Shown piece after piece: positions 1-11,588 of a stretch of 64,000 bases of DNA; position 1 is the stretch's first letter, and every line of letters begins with the position of its first letter. A program made the translations under genes and the position numbers. Source of the DNA: Acanthornis magna. Its lineage: Eukaryota; Chordata; Aves; Passeriformes; Acanthizidae. The DNA lies in NCBI GenBank assembly GCA_036785705.1, contig JAWUZG010000071.1, positions 992,001-1,056,000 of the forward strand, in the 5' to 3' direction. Under the pieces are notes generated by a model. The model was given only the letters and a program-made list of their open reading frames with translations. It made no database searches and had not been told where the DNA came from.

Positions 1-3000
1 TCTTCAGAATCAGTTGTAAATATTTTTAGACCAACTTCTGATAAGAAACTACACACACACATACACACACACACACACAAAACCCAGTTAAAACTGTGGC
101 AATGGTAATGCTCTGCTTCATTTTAGACTCATGGTAAAATCTGCAGAGAAGCCATGCTGCAAAACTGCTTTGTACTCTTTTCTTTTTTCTAAATAAGAGG
201 TGCAGGAATGCTCTCTTACATTTATTGTGAGATTGGCTGCTTATCTGATAGCACAGAATTCCTGCTGTTATACTTACGCTATCTTTATGTGGAAATAAAA
301 CCTAGTAGATGAGCAATTTACCTTCATTGTGGGCTGTCTAATTCACAATCCAACACACCAATTTATATGAAGAGCTCTTGTTAGCAATATTTTCTCTTCA
401 TAATTTCATAGTCTTTTTAAGTACCTTCCTGTCTTGACTCTTATGTCACATCTCCAAATGTTTTCTGACTGTGTAGGCAGCAGACTTATATTTGGAAAAA
501 AAGTGCTGTGAATCCCTGATCCAAAACAGGATACAGAACGGTCCATAAAAACATAGCTGACAGATCTGAAGCAAGTCTGTATTTTGGGGGAGAGGATGAA
601 GGTGGAGTTTTCAGCAGGAAGGCAAAGGTCTGAAATCAGTTTGCAGTTCTAGTATCTGCAAAGCAAGTGGGCTATAAATCTGTAATATCCATGCTTACTT
701 AATGCCATGGATCAGCCTCACAGATGTAGAAGGATTTTGTGAACAAGTAGATTTTAGGAACACTGAGAGAACTGGGAGTTTTGGGGTGGCTCCCCAGAAT
801 GGCACCGTGCCCTCGCTGCTGCTGAGCACTCCTTGCCGTGATGCTGCAGGTGAGTGACCAAGAGATGAAGGCTTTCCAAAGGGAAGGGACAGAGCAGCAG
901 GATCAGTGAGCAGCAGGCTAAGGAGGGCAGTCACCTGTAGTCAGCAGCACACTGGGTACGGCACCACTGGCACTTGGGTGGGGTTTGTGGAGTGTAAGAA
1001 GGAACAGCTTTCTTCTGTGGAGCAGAGGTAAAGCTGTGGGAGATCTCATTCACATCTGGGGGAACAGAAAGGGAAAATGCATGGGGCAGGAGATAGATGG
1101 CAATTCTAGAAGAGGAAGTCTTGACAGGACGCAGACAGATGGGGTCAGGGAAAGTAGGTATTGACCTATTTACTCACAGTATCATGTTGAGAATGGGAAG
1201 GATTGTTTGTTCCACACTGTGGATATGTTTGAAAGAGTTAATAAAAAACTGGGAACTGCCACTTTGTTCATAACAACCCACTCTAGAATGCAGCTAGAGC
1301 TCTAAGATGGAGCATGTAGGTTTTGAAGCCTAAGTTCAGGTCACTCCAGGAATTATCTTTTCAGCTTCTGCTCCTTTGAAGTAATTTTTTTCAGTCTGTT
1401 TTAGGGTATACACTGAAGAATGTGTTCAAGAGCTAAAATACCAGCAGAAATTGTACATATATTTGCATTCTGTGCTCTAACTCAACCCAGAGCAATGTTC
1501 TGCTGTTGCATTGTCCTTGGGGGAAATGGCTGTAGTGCAGAAAGAATCTCCTGTTGAGTCACCACATGGCAAGGCTTTAGTGATGAGGAATTAATTAGTC
1601 TATGCACTGCTGACCTGCCTGGTATTTTAATTACTATTTTTCATCTAATCATGGTATATTAAAGGAAAGCTACATACATTTACATTTCTAATTCTTCTAA
1701 ATGTGGGTGCTACACCAGTCACTCATGTTGAGGGATTGACAGCAACTACCCTCATGTGAAAATTTGGTGTACCGAGTGTTCAGTCATCTCTGTTCCCTTT
1801 TTGAGTTGCTAGGCATTATCCTGTGAATTTCTTCATTTCTCCTATGGCTTGTTCAGGGCTAACACCAACATGCCAATCATATGACAATAAAAAACCCAAA
1901 CCTTCAGTTCTTGGAATAGCAGCCCTTGGACAGCCATGCAACAGTTTGCAATGGGAAATACAGAACTCACTTGGGAGTGGTGAGGGGGAAGAGAAGAGAC
2001 TGCCACGAAAAGATGTCTCACAAAATTTATTGTGATCCTTGTAGCTCTACATAACACAAGATTTATTAAAAAAAACCAGTAGGTTCTTATAGGATGTTTC
2101 CTAACTTCTTTCTTGCTCAGACACAAGGGGAAATGTAGTCAAATACTGTTGTCCACAGTGGGGAACTTGGAGAGATGGTGGACTCACCAAGGCTGGATCT
2201 TCCCCTGTGCTTCTTATTGTTCAGGCCTCTTTAGGTCCTTAGATATCTGTTGAATTTCCAAGTTGGCAGAACTCATACAGAGTACCCTCATATCATAATA
2301 GAACAGCTTCATTCACACAGTTTGCTGGGGGCTGAGAAAGGGAGTAGTATTTGTGACAAGATGGCAATGATAAGGCAGATGTGTCTTTGTATACAGTAGT
2401 AAGATTTTATTTCACAGAAAACAGGGATTCAACACAGCAGTGAATAAGGAGAGAGGCTGCCAGTACTTTTCTTGGCACTGTTTTAATCCTTCACTTGGCC
2501 TTTTTATGGAGCCTCTTCTGGTGCTCCCCATAATCTCAGTTATTCCTGCAAGACCTGTCAAAATTTCCCAAAAATAAAATTCCTTTTCTAAAAGTATAGA
2601 AAGAGCTAGTTAAATGAGAACTGATACAAATTAAAATGAATGTACTTGGTTAAAAGAGAAATATATCTCTTGAATATCTTGTTTGCAAATTAAAAAAACC
2701 CCAGCATAACAAACCAGCAACAAAAGCCTCCTCTCTTACTAAAGATTTTATTTAGACTACTTGTGTAATAATTCTTTTCCTCTTTTTAATAGTCTTGAAC
2801 TATCTCATCACAGCTTTAATTAGGATAACCTTTTATCTGTTTATGTTCTACAGTGACATTTGAAGATTGGCCTTCAGTGAGAGCTTTGGGTGATGTGTAC
2901 ACTGAGGCTTCGGAAACTTCTTCTGGACAAGCTGCCAGCAAACAATTACCCTTCTAAATGTCAATAAGCAAGACATCAATTGTCAGCTTGCATCATTTCT

Positions 3001-3875
3001 AAAAGCCTTCTCTCTCTGTAGATTACATCAAAAGTCAAACGCACACTTTAAAAAATAGAACTAGATTTTGATCACGTATTAAGCATTTTTATCCCTTGGG
3101 ACTTGGTTAAAGAGTATTATGCTTCGGAGACTTTAAGTTACTTTTGCACTGTTCTAAAAACAAAATAAATATCTGCAGATTAATTTTTAGAATATCAAGC
3201 TAAGGGGTTTTTTTAAAATATAAAGTTACATCAAAAAGGGATGTTTACTGAGAGGAAAAATACAGAACGACAATTTTAAAGAAGTATCAGTATTAACATT
3301 GGTTTGTGTTATGGAGTGGAAAATAGTTGTGGCTGATGTTGAGTGCATCTAGTGATGAGACCATGTGTTTTACAGATCAAAAATAGTGTTGAAGAAAACA
3401 CACTATTAACTTTTCACTATCACATGGCCAGTTTTTTCCCATCTCATATTGGTGAGTTAACTTTTGTATCAGAGCAAGAAAATCACTGATTATTATCAGC
3501 AAGGTCTTGAACAATAAGCTAATTTTAATTCTCTTGGTGTTGCAGTGCTCCTCTCTTTTGGCACATCCGAATTTTTCTGGAATGGTAGGAGATGTATGTT
3601 CCTTTCAGTAGGTTCCACGGCTAAGGCACCTTCTGGCAGTCTCCCGCTTCATTGCAGTGATATACTTGAAGAAGAAATTACGAAATATTTCCATTTATAA
3701 AAATATAAAAATGAATGCTGTATATGTTACATATATATATTAATGAAAAATACCTTTGAATGTGAAGAAAATAGTCCACACAATGATTCTGCCTTCCTTC
3801 CCAGCTTTTCTTGCTAAGAGACACATATTTTTCAATAACTGACCATCCGAAACTACCTAAAACCTCCAACAGTCA
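1..3875. other. AT-rich unique sequence, no gene recognised
   Basis: Apart from the AC microsatellite at 51-79, I see no interspersed repeat or convincing exon here. Open frames such as 1842-2126 (-) and 695-934 (-) have no recognisable motif, no splice context and a composition that follows the local DNA. Several runs of A or T occur (for example 2068-2075 and 2691-2699), none with features of a retrocopy tail. I regard this as intergenic or intronic sequence. Confidence 0.55.
51..79. repeat. AC dinucleotide microsatellite
   Basis: An uninterrupted AC run is broken once by an AT dinucleotide (positions 61-62) and then resumes to position 79. It is an ordinary vertebrate simple repeat and is probably length-polymorphic. 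Confidence 0.95.
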
Positions 3876-4065
3876 ATCATGGAATCATAGCATGGTTTGG
3901 ATTGAAAGGGACCATTAAAGATCATTTATTCACAACCCTGCTGCCATTGGCAAGGACACCTTCCAGGTTCCGGTGTTCCAGTGTTCCTGAACGCTGGACC
4001 AAGTTGCACAAAGCCCATCCAGCCTGACCTTGAACAACTTCCTGGGATGAGACATTCGCAATGGA
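3876..4065 (-). mobile_element. CR1 LINE fragment, 3' end, minus strand
   Basis: Read on the plus strand, the segment opens with the reverse complement of the CR1 tail (ATCATGGAATCATAGCATGG). It then continues through the familiar CR1 3' region: a GAAAGGGACC-like block, an AACCCTGCTGCC block, an interrupted GGACACCTTCCA block and CCATCCAGCCTGACCTTGAA. CR1 is the dominant non-LTR retrotransposon of birds; copies are cut short at the 5' end and keep the 3' end, as here. The copy is only about 190 bp, clearly diverged, and carries a small internal insertion around 3968-3990. It encodes nothing. The far edge near 4065 is uncertain by some tens of bases. Confidence 0.85.
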
Positions 4066-5075
4066 TATATCAGACCCAGTTCTCTGGATACAGACTGTAA
4101 AATCTTAGTCAATTGCTTAACCAGCTACAACACACATTTACAAAGAGCTCCATTTGCTTTTGATGCTGCTACCCTTGCAGAAGCTCCATTGTCTGTGCTT
4201 AGACTTTGCGCTTGGCTTTGTCCTCTTAAGGTGTGATGGAGAAAGCAAAGTACACTGTGATAATCCTGTCATTAGATCCCCCACCAACCCACACCTCCAT
4301 GATGAACCACCCCCCTCTCCACTCCCCCTTCATCTCCTCCATGTGCTTTAATTGATATTCATTTCAGAGCTAAGGAATGATTTGCCCCAGGGATATATAA
4401 AGCATTTATAATTGTATTTCAAATATTTATACTAGAATCTATACATCTGTGACAGAAGTCCCTCATATATCACCTCTTGATCACAGCACTTTACTTTGGC
4501 ATGTGTCTGACAGACAAATTGATTAGCTCTTCTATTCCAAGCAAACCTCTAATATCCCTTTTAGACTCTTCTCTTTTACTTTGGCCTTTATCACAACGGT
4601 AGGGTTGCAGGGAAATACATTATGCTAGCTCTATCTGGTAATAAAATAAATGATGGGATATGGAGAGATCCATTTAGTGTTGACTCCATTTGCAGAGCTT
4701 GAAAGCCATTCAGTGGTTAATTAGACACATTCTATTGATGTGAAGTTACCAACTTGACCTATTACCAACCTTCTCTTTGTATTATAGAGCTTTACAGAGT
4801 GTAATGTTAGATGTACTGATGTAACCCTCTACACTACATATCATCAGAAATACTGTTAATATAATAGTCTCCACTAGCAGCCAATAATCAGACAAGCTGA
4901 AGGTCTTCATCTTAGTAAGAAAAAAAAAAATACATAATACAATACAATTGTCTTTCTGTTGATTGCTTTCCTAATACAGACATTTTGTCTCTGCCACACT
5001 GTATCATTTCTGCTAGTCTCTTTTAACTTGAGTAAGCCAAAGAGAATATGAAAATTGTTTGTCTACCTCTTCTAC
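4066..5075. other. Unique sequence with a C-rich tract
   Basis: No gene or interspersed repeat is recognised. A pyrimidine-rich patch with long C runs lies at about 4305-4345, and an A-run of 11 lies at 4920-4930. The open frame at 4154-4351 (+) runs through that C-rich patch and looks like chance. Confidence 0.5.
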
Positions 5076-5657
5076 TGCGCAATGGTTTACCCCAGCTGGC
5101 AACTCTGTCCCACAGAGCTGCTCACTGGCTCCTCCCTGGTGGGGTGGGGGAGAGAATTGAAAGGGTAAAGGGTTGAGGTCTTGAGGGTTTAGATAAAGTT
5201 TAATAAGTAAAGCAAAAGCTGTGCATGTAAGGAAAGCAAAGCAAAACAAGGAATGCACTCACTGCTTCCCATGGGCAGGCAGGTGTTCAGCCTTCCCCAG
5301 AAAAGACAGGCCTCCATCACATTTAATGGTGTTTTGGGAAGACAAACAACATTACTTTGAACATCCTCCCTTCCTTCTTCTTCCCTAGATTTATATGCTG
5401 AGTATGATGCCATATGGTCGAGGATATCCCTTCGGTCAGTTGTGGTCAGCTGTCTCAGCTGCGTCCTCTCCCAAATTCTTGTGCACCCCCAAACACCTTG
5501 CTGGTGGAGTGGGGTGAGAAGAAGAAAAAGTCTTAACTCCATGAAAGTACTGTTCAGTGATAATGCAAACATCCCTTAGTTATCAGCACAAGTCCAAAAC
5601 ACAGCCCCATATCAGCTACTATAAAGAAAATTGACACTATGCCTGCCAAAACCAGCA
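5076..5657 (-). mobile_element. Solo LTR of an endogenous retrovirus, minus strand (copy 1 of a family seen twice)
   Basis: On the minus strand this begins TGCTGGTTTTGGCAGG and ends GGGGTAAACCATTGCGCA, so it has TG...CA ends with an imperfect terminal inverted repeat. Inside it lie, in order, a CCCACCAG-type GC-rich block, a TATA-like box (GCATATAAA, plus positions 5390-5398), the CCTGCCTGCCCATGGGAAG block, and an ATTAAA polyadenylation signal (plus positions 5199-5204). This order is that of U3-R-U5. I recognise it as an LTR family widespread in bird genomes; whether it belongs to the ERVL or another class I cannot settle. No internal viral genes flank it, so it is a solo LTR, normally left by recombination between the two LTRs of a provirus. 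A target-site duplication was not recognised. Open frames inside it on either strand are not genes. Confidence 0.8.
5390..5398 (-). promoter_or_regulatory. TATA-like box inside the 5.1-kb LTR
   Basis: The minus strand reads GCATATAAA, placed about 190 bases upstream of the ATTAAA signal, as expected for an LTR core promoter. The related copy at 33438-33971 has lost this motif (CATAGAAAG in the same place). Activity is not implied. Confidence 0.5.
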
Positions 5658-8600
5658 CTGTGTGAAGAAACTAACGTTATGGTGATATGGCTGCGATACT
5701 GTTGCAACTGTATTTGTATTCCACAGAAATCATTCATCTTTAGTAAAATAAAACTTAGGCGGCAAGTCAAGGCAGTGATCAAGGCTTCACTACAGTCAGG
5801 GGAAGAAGGGTGGGTGACTCACTTCTTTCAGACATTAACTCAGAATGAAATGAAGCACACTCTGGAGATTCATCCAGTCACTCGTTGCACTGGAAACATA
5901 GATGTGCAACTTAGATACCATGCTTAACTTTTAGACTTCTAAAGTTAGATAAATGCAATTCAAACAGCTTACTCATGGCTGTTTAACAGCCTGTATCAGC
6001 TCATGTGAGAGCAAGTGAAAGCTTACCAACGACCTCCATGAGACCAAACCAGTATTCAAATAGCAATATAGTTATAAAATGTCTTGTGCTAACAATTGCT
6101 GGTAATGATGATGTTGATATGCCATCACTGAAATTACTCAAGAGATAAAATTGGCTAACAAGTATTTCTGGGGCTGGATCTCTTGTTGACCTATATATCT
6201 CTATTTCTTTGCCCTTTTTCCATTACCAGACAACTCACTGTTCAGAAAGAAATGTCTTTTCCATTTTAGATTTGTATAGGCTGGATTAGATCACCTCCAT
6301 TGACAAGCATTATGAAACCAGCATAGTTACCTACTGAGTATGGAGTGAAAGTTTTACTTGTAACTGATTCATCTCTTCATGTGTTCCTAAGCACTTATTA
6401 AAAAAAAAAAATCGGCCTAAGGCAGATCAAATAGAAAAGGATAGAAGGGATTCAGAGGGATCAAAGAGAGAAAAGGTTATTCCCAAAAGCCTTCTGAAAT
6501 GGCAGTCTTCAAGTCTTCAGCACTGAACTGAAAGTACTCCACAGTTATTACCTATTTGCAAACAGAGCTTGGAGCGTGCCAACAGGGAAATGGTCTCTCC
6601 CCTGTAGGGACCATTCTACATGCCAAACAAAACCATTTTTCTTAAATTACACTTCCTTTATGAATTAGGAATTTTCAGGTCTCTTTCTGCATTCATCTTG
6701 CATTTGTGTAGCTCACCCTGAGTGTTGCTATGGTGTGCAATGGGCTGGCACAGCATTGATTGGAGCAGTATTGCTCTAGCAGCTGAGCTTACTCAAAATG
6801 TTCTAACGCTCAAGGTATTTCTGAGCATGCAGCAAGCTCCATTTAGATTTGACATATTGTTTATGATATCTCCTTCTAAGTTGTGCATTCACTGTCTATC
6901 ATTATGAATTATAGGCCCAGGAGGACACAATCTTTTGAAACAGCTTGCTTCAAAAACAGAGTTACTTTTCATTGATCAGCCCCTCCTAAAAACACACATT
7001 TTTTTAGTTTCTGAGGATATTCTAACCAATATGTTCCATATTCATTAATGATTTTTACAAGTCAGTAAGCATCTCTTCACTTTACACACACAATTATATA
7101 ATTTGTTCAGAACTCTTAACATCTTTTTTTTTTTTGCTTTTTCTGAGTCTTCTGCTGTTCTTATCGATTCCTCATGTAACTCAGACATCTTTTACTGCAG
7201 CATTTGATTTATTTTTCATTTGTATGTCTACTTACATTCATGTGGTCAAAAGTCTACTGCACTGCTACCTAACAAGCACCTTAGAGTAATTTCTTAAGTT
7301 AAAATTTGAGTCAAAACTTCCTCAAACTACATCTTCTCTCATTTAACTGTTTTAAATATAATTAAAACCCAATCTTATATATTCTCCTAGTAATAAGTCT
7401 AGCTACAACTATATCACTTTCAGAAAGAGCATTTGAGCCTCTGTTCCCCATATCCCAAAAGAATTGGCTGTGCTAGGGAGGACCATCTTCTCCTTTACCT
7501 ATTCAACCTGCACTATTTTGTATAGAAAATTACTTATTGCACCAGGCCAGGGCAGGAGATACAGGGAAAGGAGAGAAAGTGAGAGGTTGTGTCCTATTAG
7601 TTAAGACATCTGTTAAGGGGTGCAAATATTGGTGGTGGCTTGCAATAAATACGCATAAGAAGAAAACCTGTTTAGCTGAGACTGTTACCTAGTTTAGTGT
7701 CCTAAATATTTTGTTTACTGCACTTACTCAGGGTGTGATTTATGGTCCATGATCTGAATTGTACAGATTCGAGCACATGTTTGCCTAACCCTTGAAAAAG
7801 TTTCCTTGTGTGGGTCACTTCAGTAGGTTAAGGCTCAGCAGACTTTAGGATGAATATTTTGTGTTATTTTGGTTTTATTACCACTGCAGGTGATGACAAG
7901 TATTCTCAATGTTGTCCATAATCCTTAGGGATTTTCTATATTAAAAGCAGTCAGTAAACTATGAATCTACACCCAATAACTGTATCTGTCCTGGGATGTG
8001 TTTATTTTTCCCTTTTCATTGAGTAAGATATAGCACTTGAAAAAGGTATATTATTTATGATATTTTAGGATCAAAGGCCTTTCTCAGCCATCTCCAGTGA
8101 AACAAAATATTAATTGAAGGAGCCCTCTAGCAAAACAATAGACATATACCTTTCGAAGCTGCAGAGGGGGTGGCTATCTTTGGCATTCAAAGACTTCATA
8201 GGAATGTTGATTTTTCTCTCTCTTTTCACATTCATGATCAAAGAGTCCATAAAGCTTCAGCTTTGATTAGCCTCTCTCTTCCTGGGCAGTACCATACGGA
8301 ATGGCAAACTGGCCTGGATTTGTAATATTTTTGAAGCTGAACAATTCACTGACACATTGATGTTGGGGACTGCTCATCACACACTAATAAAAGAAGACTC
8401 CTCAGCTGCCAAAATCATCACATTTTGACAAGATGCAAGGTGAATGCGAGACATCTCCATATCTCCTACCCTGCAAAAGGGTTTGAATGTTCTCTCACTA
8501 CTCCCAATGGCAGTCTCTGGATGTTTTGTCACTCTTGTAGCATGAGTTGTGGTTTACAGCTGCTACAGAGCACAGCTGGTGGGATTCAGTCTGCAGCAGA

Positions 8601-11003
8601 AATTACAGTGGAGTTGGTACAGCAGACAACTATCCTTCAGAAGGCATAAAAAGCAGACAGGAAAGACACTTGTGGCATCTCAAATGAGAGTACACATTCA
8701 TGCCTGGATGACTGAATCATACCCAGTACGCCAAGGCAGGAACACTTCAGGAATTCACAAAACTTCAAAGTTCACGGACTCACTTTTCAGTCATGTTTTA
8801 AGGGTATGTTCTGGTTTAATAGCCTGACTCCAACAAGTTCTAAATGATGTATGAAGTGAAAAATAGAAATCACTAGAGGCATGGATATTTTTTCTATCAT
8901 TATGCTGTTCTATGCAGTTAGTTTCCCTACTTGCTGCAATCAACCACCAAGACCCCTCCCTGCAATTTCCAAAAGAAATATTTTAAAGTATTTATGAGAT
9001 ATGTATCTTTAACTATTCCACTCTTCATCCTTGCAGGGTCTTGACTGCCTTGATCTGGAAATCCTTTCTTTCCTGTAGCTGGAATAACGTGTATAAACAT
9101 ATTTGCCTACACAACTTCCCTTATTACAGATTTTAGTTAAAGGCACAGTTAAGTGCAGCTCTTATCATGTAAAGAGGAGTAGAAATAATCACAGTTCTGA
9201 AATTAAAAGATTGGCAGATTTTTTTCTCAGTTTTGTTAGTTCACTTTATTAGTAAACACTATAAAATAGCAACATCAGCAATGAGTTAGGTAGACCTGGC
9301 ACCTCCCACAGACAAGGTACAAGTGGAGCACAAAGATGGATTGGATAACCTCTCATGGTTTCTCCCAGCTCTATTTTCTTCAGTTCAAATAAATTACATA
9401 ATCCAATGTGGAAAGCTTCACATTAGTCAAATAGTATCTTTGCTTTACAGTAACTGCAAATACTTGCAGTCTGTAGAGGAAAGAATACTAGCACTTTTAG
9501 TAACTACTGATCATCATTTAGGATCTGGGAACACATTTTCACAGAAACACTGAATTAAAAGAGATCAAGATCTCACCTCCAGTTCTTTCATGTTCACTTA
9601 TCTTGCACTTGGACCTCAAGAGGAGTCAACTAATGTTTCAAAGTTACTTTAAAAATTGAGGCTGGGAGTATTTGGATGTATCTGGCCTGCTTCACATACA
9701 GATTTAATTTTGCTCTTCTGTCTTTAGTTATTGTGTCATCTTTCTTTGTCTGTTCTGGTTGGAAATGTACACTAGTCATTTGTACCTCTTTAACAAAAGA
9801 GGGTCATCTGGCTTGATGATTAATGCCTCTCATCTTCAATAAAAGCACTAAGAATACTAAAATCCTCATCAGACTAATTAGTAAGAATGCCCTTGAGCCA
9901 GCCACAAGTCCTAGTACAGATCTGTCATGAGTTCACAGAACTGCTATGTCTGATCTTTTTAGTTACTTCTTCTAAGTAATATCTGGTCATTTGATGGAGA
10001 TCACAGACACAGAAATTACTGGCTTGGGAGTATAAGTATTCTTTTTCCCAGATAGTTAACTGAGTTCATCACAGTTTTCATTAATGAAAATTGCTCATCT
10101 ACAGCTGATTATATGGCAATATAACAAATACTGACCAAGGAAGAAAAATAGCCAAATATTTACTTAACAAATTGAACAGGAAAGCAATGAAGAGATAATA
10201 ATCTCCTTCCAACGATCTGTATTTTGCCATAGAGGGAAAAATAAGTAAACCGACAGTGGTCAACTTATTATTGGTTTTGTTTTAAGAAGTACTATATATT
10301 CTGCTTTAATAACTTTTCTGAAGTTTGAGGCAATCCTTTCTTTTACTTACTTTAGTTTTGATTACGTTTGATTCCTATTTGATTGATAGTTTATTCCTAT
10401 ATCAGATTGAGTTAATTTACTAATGAGTCAGAATTATAGTTCCATATAGCATTTCACTGTTAACATACAATAAAAACAATGACAGATTTCCTTGAAGACA
10501 GAACAATCAATCCATATTTACTAGTGTCAGCTTACTTCCCCAGGTCACTACAAGGCTTGATTCAGCACTATTTAAGTCAGTATAAACATTTTGGGAAATG
10601 GAAATGAGCACAAGTTTATACTAAGCAGTTCTAGATTTTTTTGCCATGAGCTGTCTGTTTCAAATTTTAATTTTTTCCCCAATTACAAAGTTTTGCCCAG
10701 AACTGAGATACTGGCATTTCTGAGAAGTAGTGCAGGATTCCTTCTTGAAAATTGTAATCTTATTCTACCGTTGATTAACAACATTCCACAAAACAAAAAC
10801 CAATGGGATTTATATTACTCTACAATATTTAATGGTGTTATTAAGCTTCAAAATCAGCACTAAGGCATGTCTTCTATCCTGGAACCTGCACCCTTCAAAT
10901 CCTAGAATCCATATTTTCACACAACATCTTATTTTCAGCTGTGGAAATTATTCTCTGTGCCCAACATGCTTTATGATTTCCCAGTTGCATACTGTGGGAT
11001 GGT
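5658..11003. other. Unique AT-rich sequence, no gene recognised
   Basis: About 5.3 kb with no recognisable transposon or gene. The open frames at 5631-5927, 8425-8649, 8549-8827 and 10591-10863 (+) have no family signature, and the first overlaps the LTR edge. A-runs at 6401-6411 and a T-run at 7125-7135 are simple low-complexity tracts. Confidence 0.5.
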
Positions 11004-11345
11004 ATCATAGAATAGTTTGGGTTGGAAGGGACCTTAATGATCATCTTTTTCCAACCCTCCTGCCGTGGGCAGGGACACCTTTCTCTAGATCAGGTTGCTC
11101 AAAGTCCCATCCAATCTGGCCTTGAATACTTCCAGGGGTGGGGCAGCCACAGCTTCTCTGGGAAACCTGTCCCTGTGCCTCATCACCCTCATAGTAAATA
11201 ATTTCTTCCTAATATCCAGTCTAAACCTACCCTTGTTCAGTTTAGAACCATTACCTCTTGTCCTGTCAATTCAGACCCTTGGAAGAAGTCCCTCTCCAGC
11301 TCTTTTGAGGCCCCTATAGGTACTGGAAGGTGCTCTAAGGAGTCT
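11004..11345 (-). mobile_element. CR1 LINE fragment, well-preserved 3' end, minus strand
   Basis: The plus strand starts ATCATAGAATAGTTTGGGTT and runs through GGAAGGGACCTTAATGATCAT, CCAACCCTCCTGCC, a GGACACCTTTC block and TTGCTCAAAGTCCCATCC. It continues with ACTTCCAGGGGTGGGGCAGC, the CCTGTCCCTGTGCCTCATCA block and the GTTCAGTTTAGAACCATTAC block. This is the reverse complement of the last part of CR1 ORF2 plus the 3' UTR. It is the cleanest short CR1 in the window and so is probably younger than the copies at 3.9 and 56.4 kb. The 5' truncation point lies near 11345. Plus-strand frames across it (10832-11125, 11095-11319) are antisense shadows. Confidence 0.93.
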
Positions 11346-11477
11346 CTTTCATCAGAGTGAATAATAGGACAATTGTTTTAACTGCAAATGAACCATTTAA
11401 CTATTTTTACCTACCTGTAGTCAGAAGGATGAAATTTTCTTCTTCTTCCTTTTTCTCTGTTAGGGCTCAGTCCAGCC

Positions 11478-11503
11478 CTGGAATTTCAGGGCTGAAATTC
11501 CAG
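11478..11503. repeat. Perfect 12-bp inverted repeat with 2-nt spacer
   Basis: The arms CTGGAATTTCAG (11478-11489) and CTGAAATTCCAG (11492-11503) are exact reverse complements separated by GG. They form a 26-bp near-palindrome just 17 bp before the TAGA microsatellite. It may extrude as a cruciform or be a chance inverted duplication; no gene is associated with it. Confidence 0.9.
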
Positions 11504-11520
11504 TTCCTGAAATCTACTGG

Positions 11521-11580
<60 letters not shown>

Positions 11581-11588
11581 CAGACAGA
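11521..11588. repeat. TAGA (GATA) tetranucleotide microsatellite
   Basis: Fifteen perfect TAGA units fill 11521-11580, followed by two CAGA variant units. Such a long pure array is expected to be highly polymorphic between individuals. Confidence 0.97.

Noticed and set aside
5189..5572. 127-codon minus-strand open frame
   Set aside because: It lies wholly inside the LTR at 5076-5657 and spans its U3-R-U5 signals; the peptide has no family signature and the related LTR copy does not preserve the frame.
10832..11319. Two plus-strand open frames of 97 and 74 codons
   Set aside because: They are antisense to the CR1 fragment at 11004-11345.
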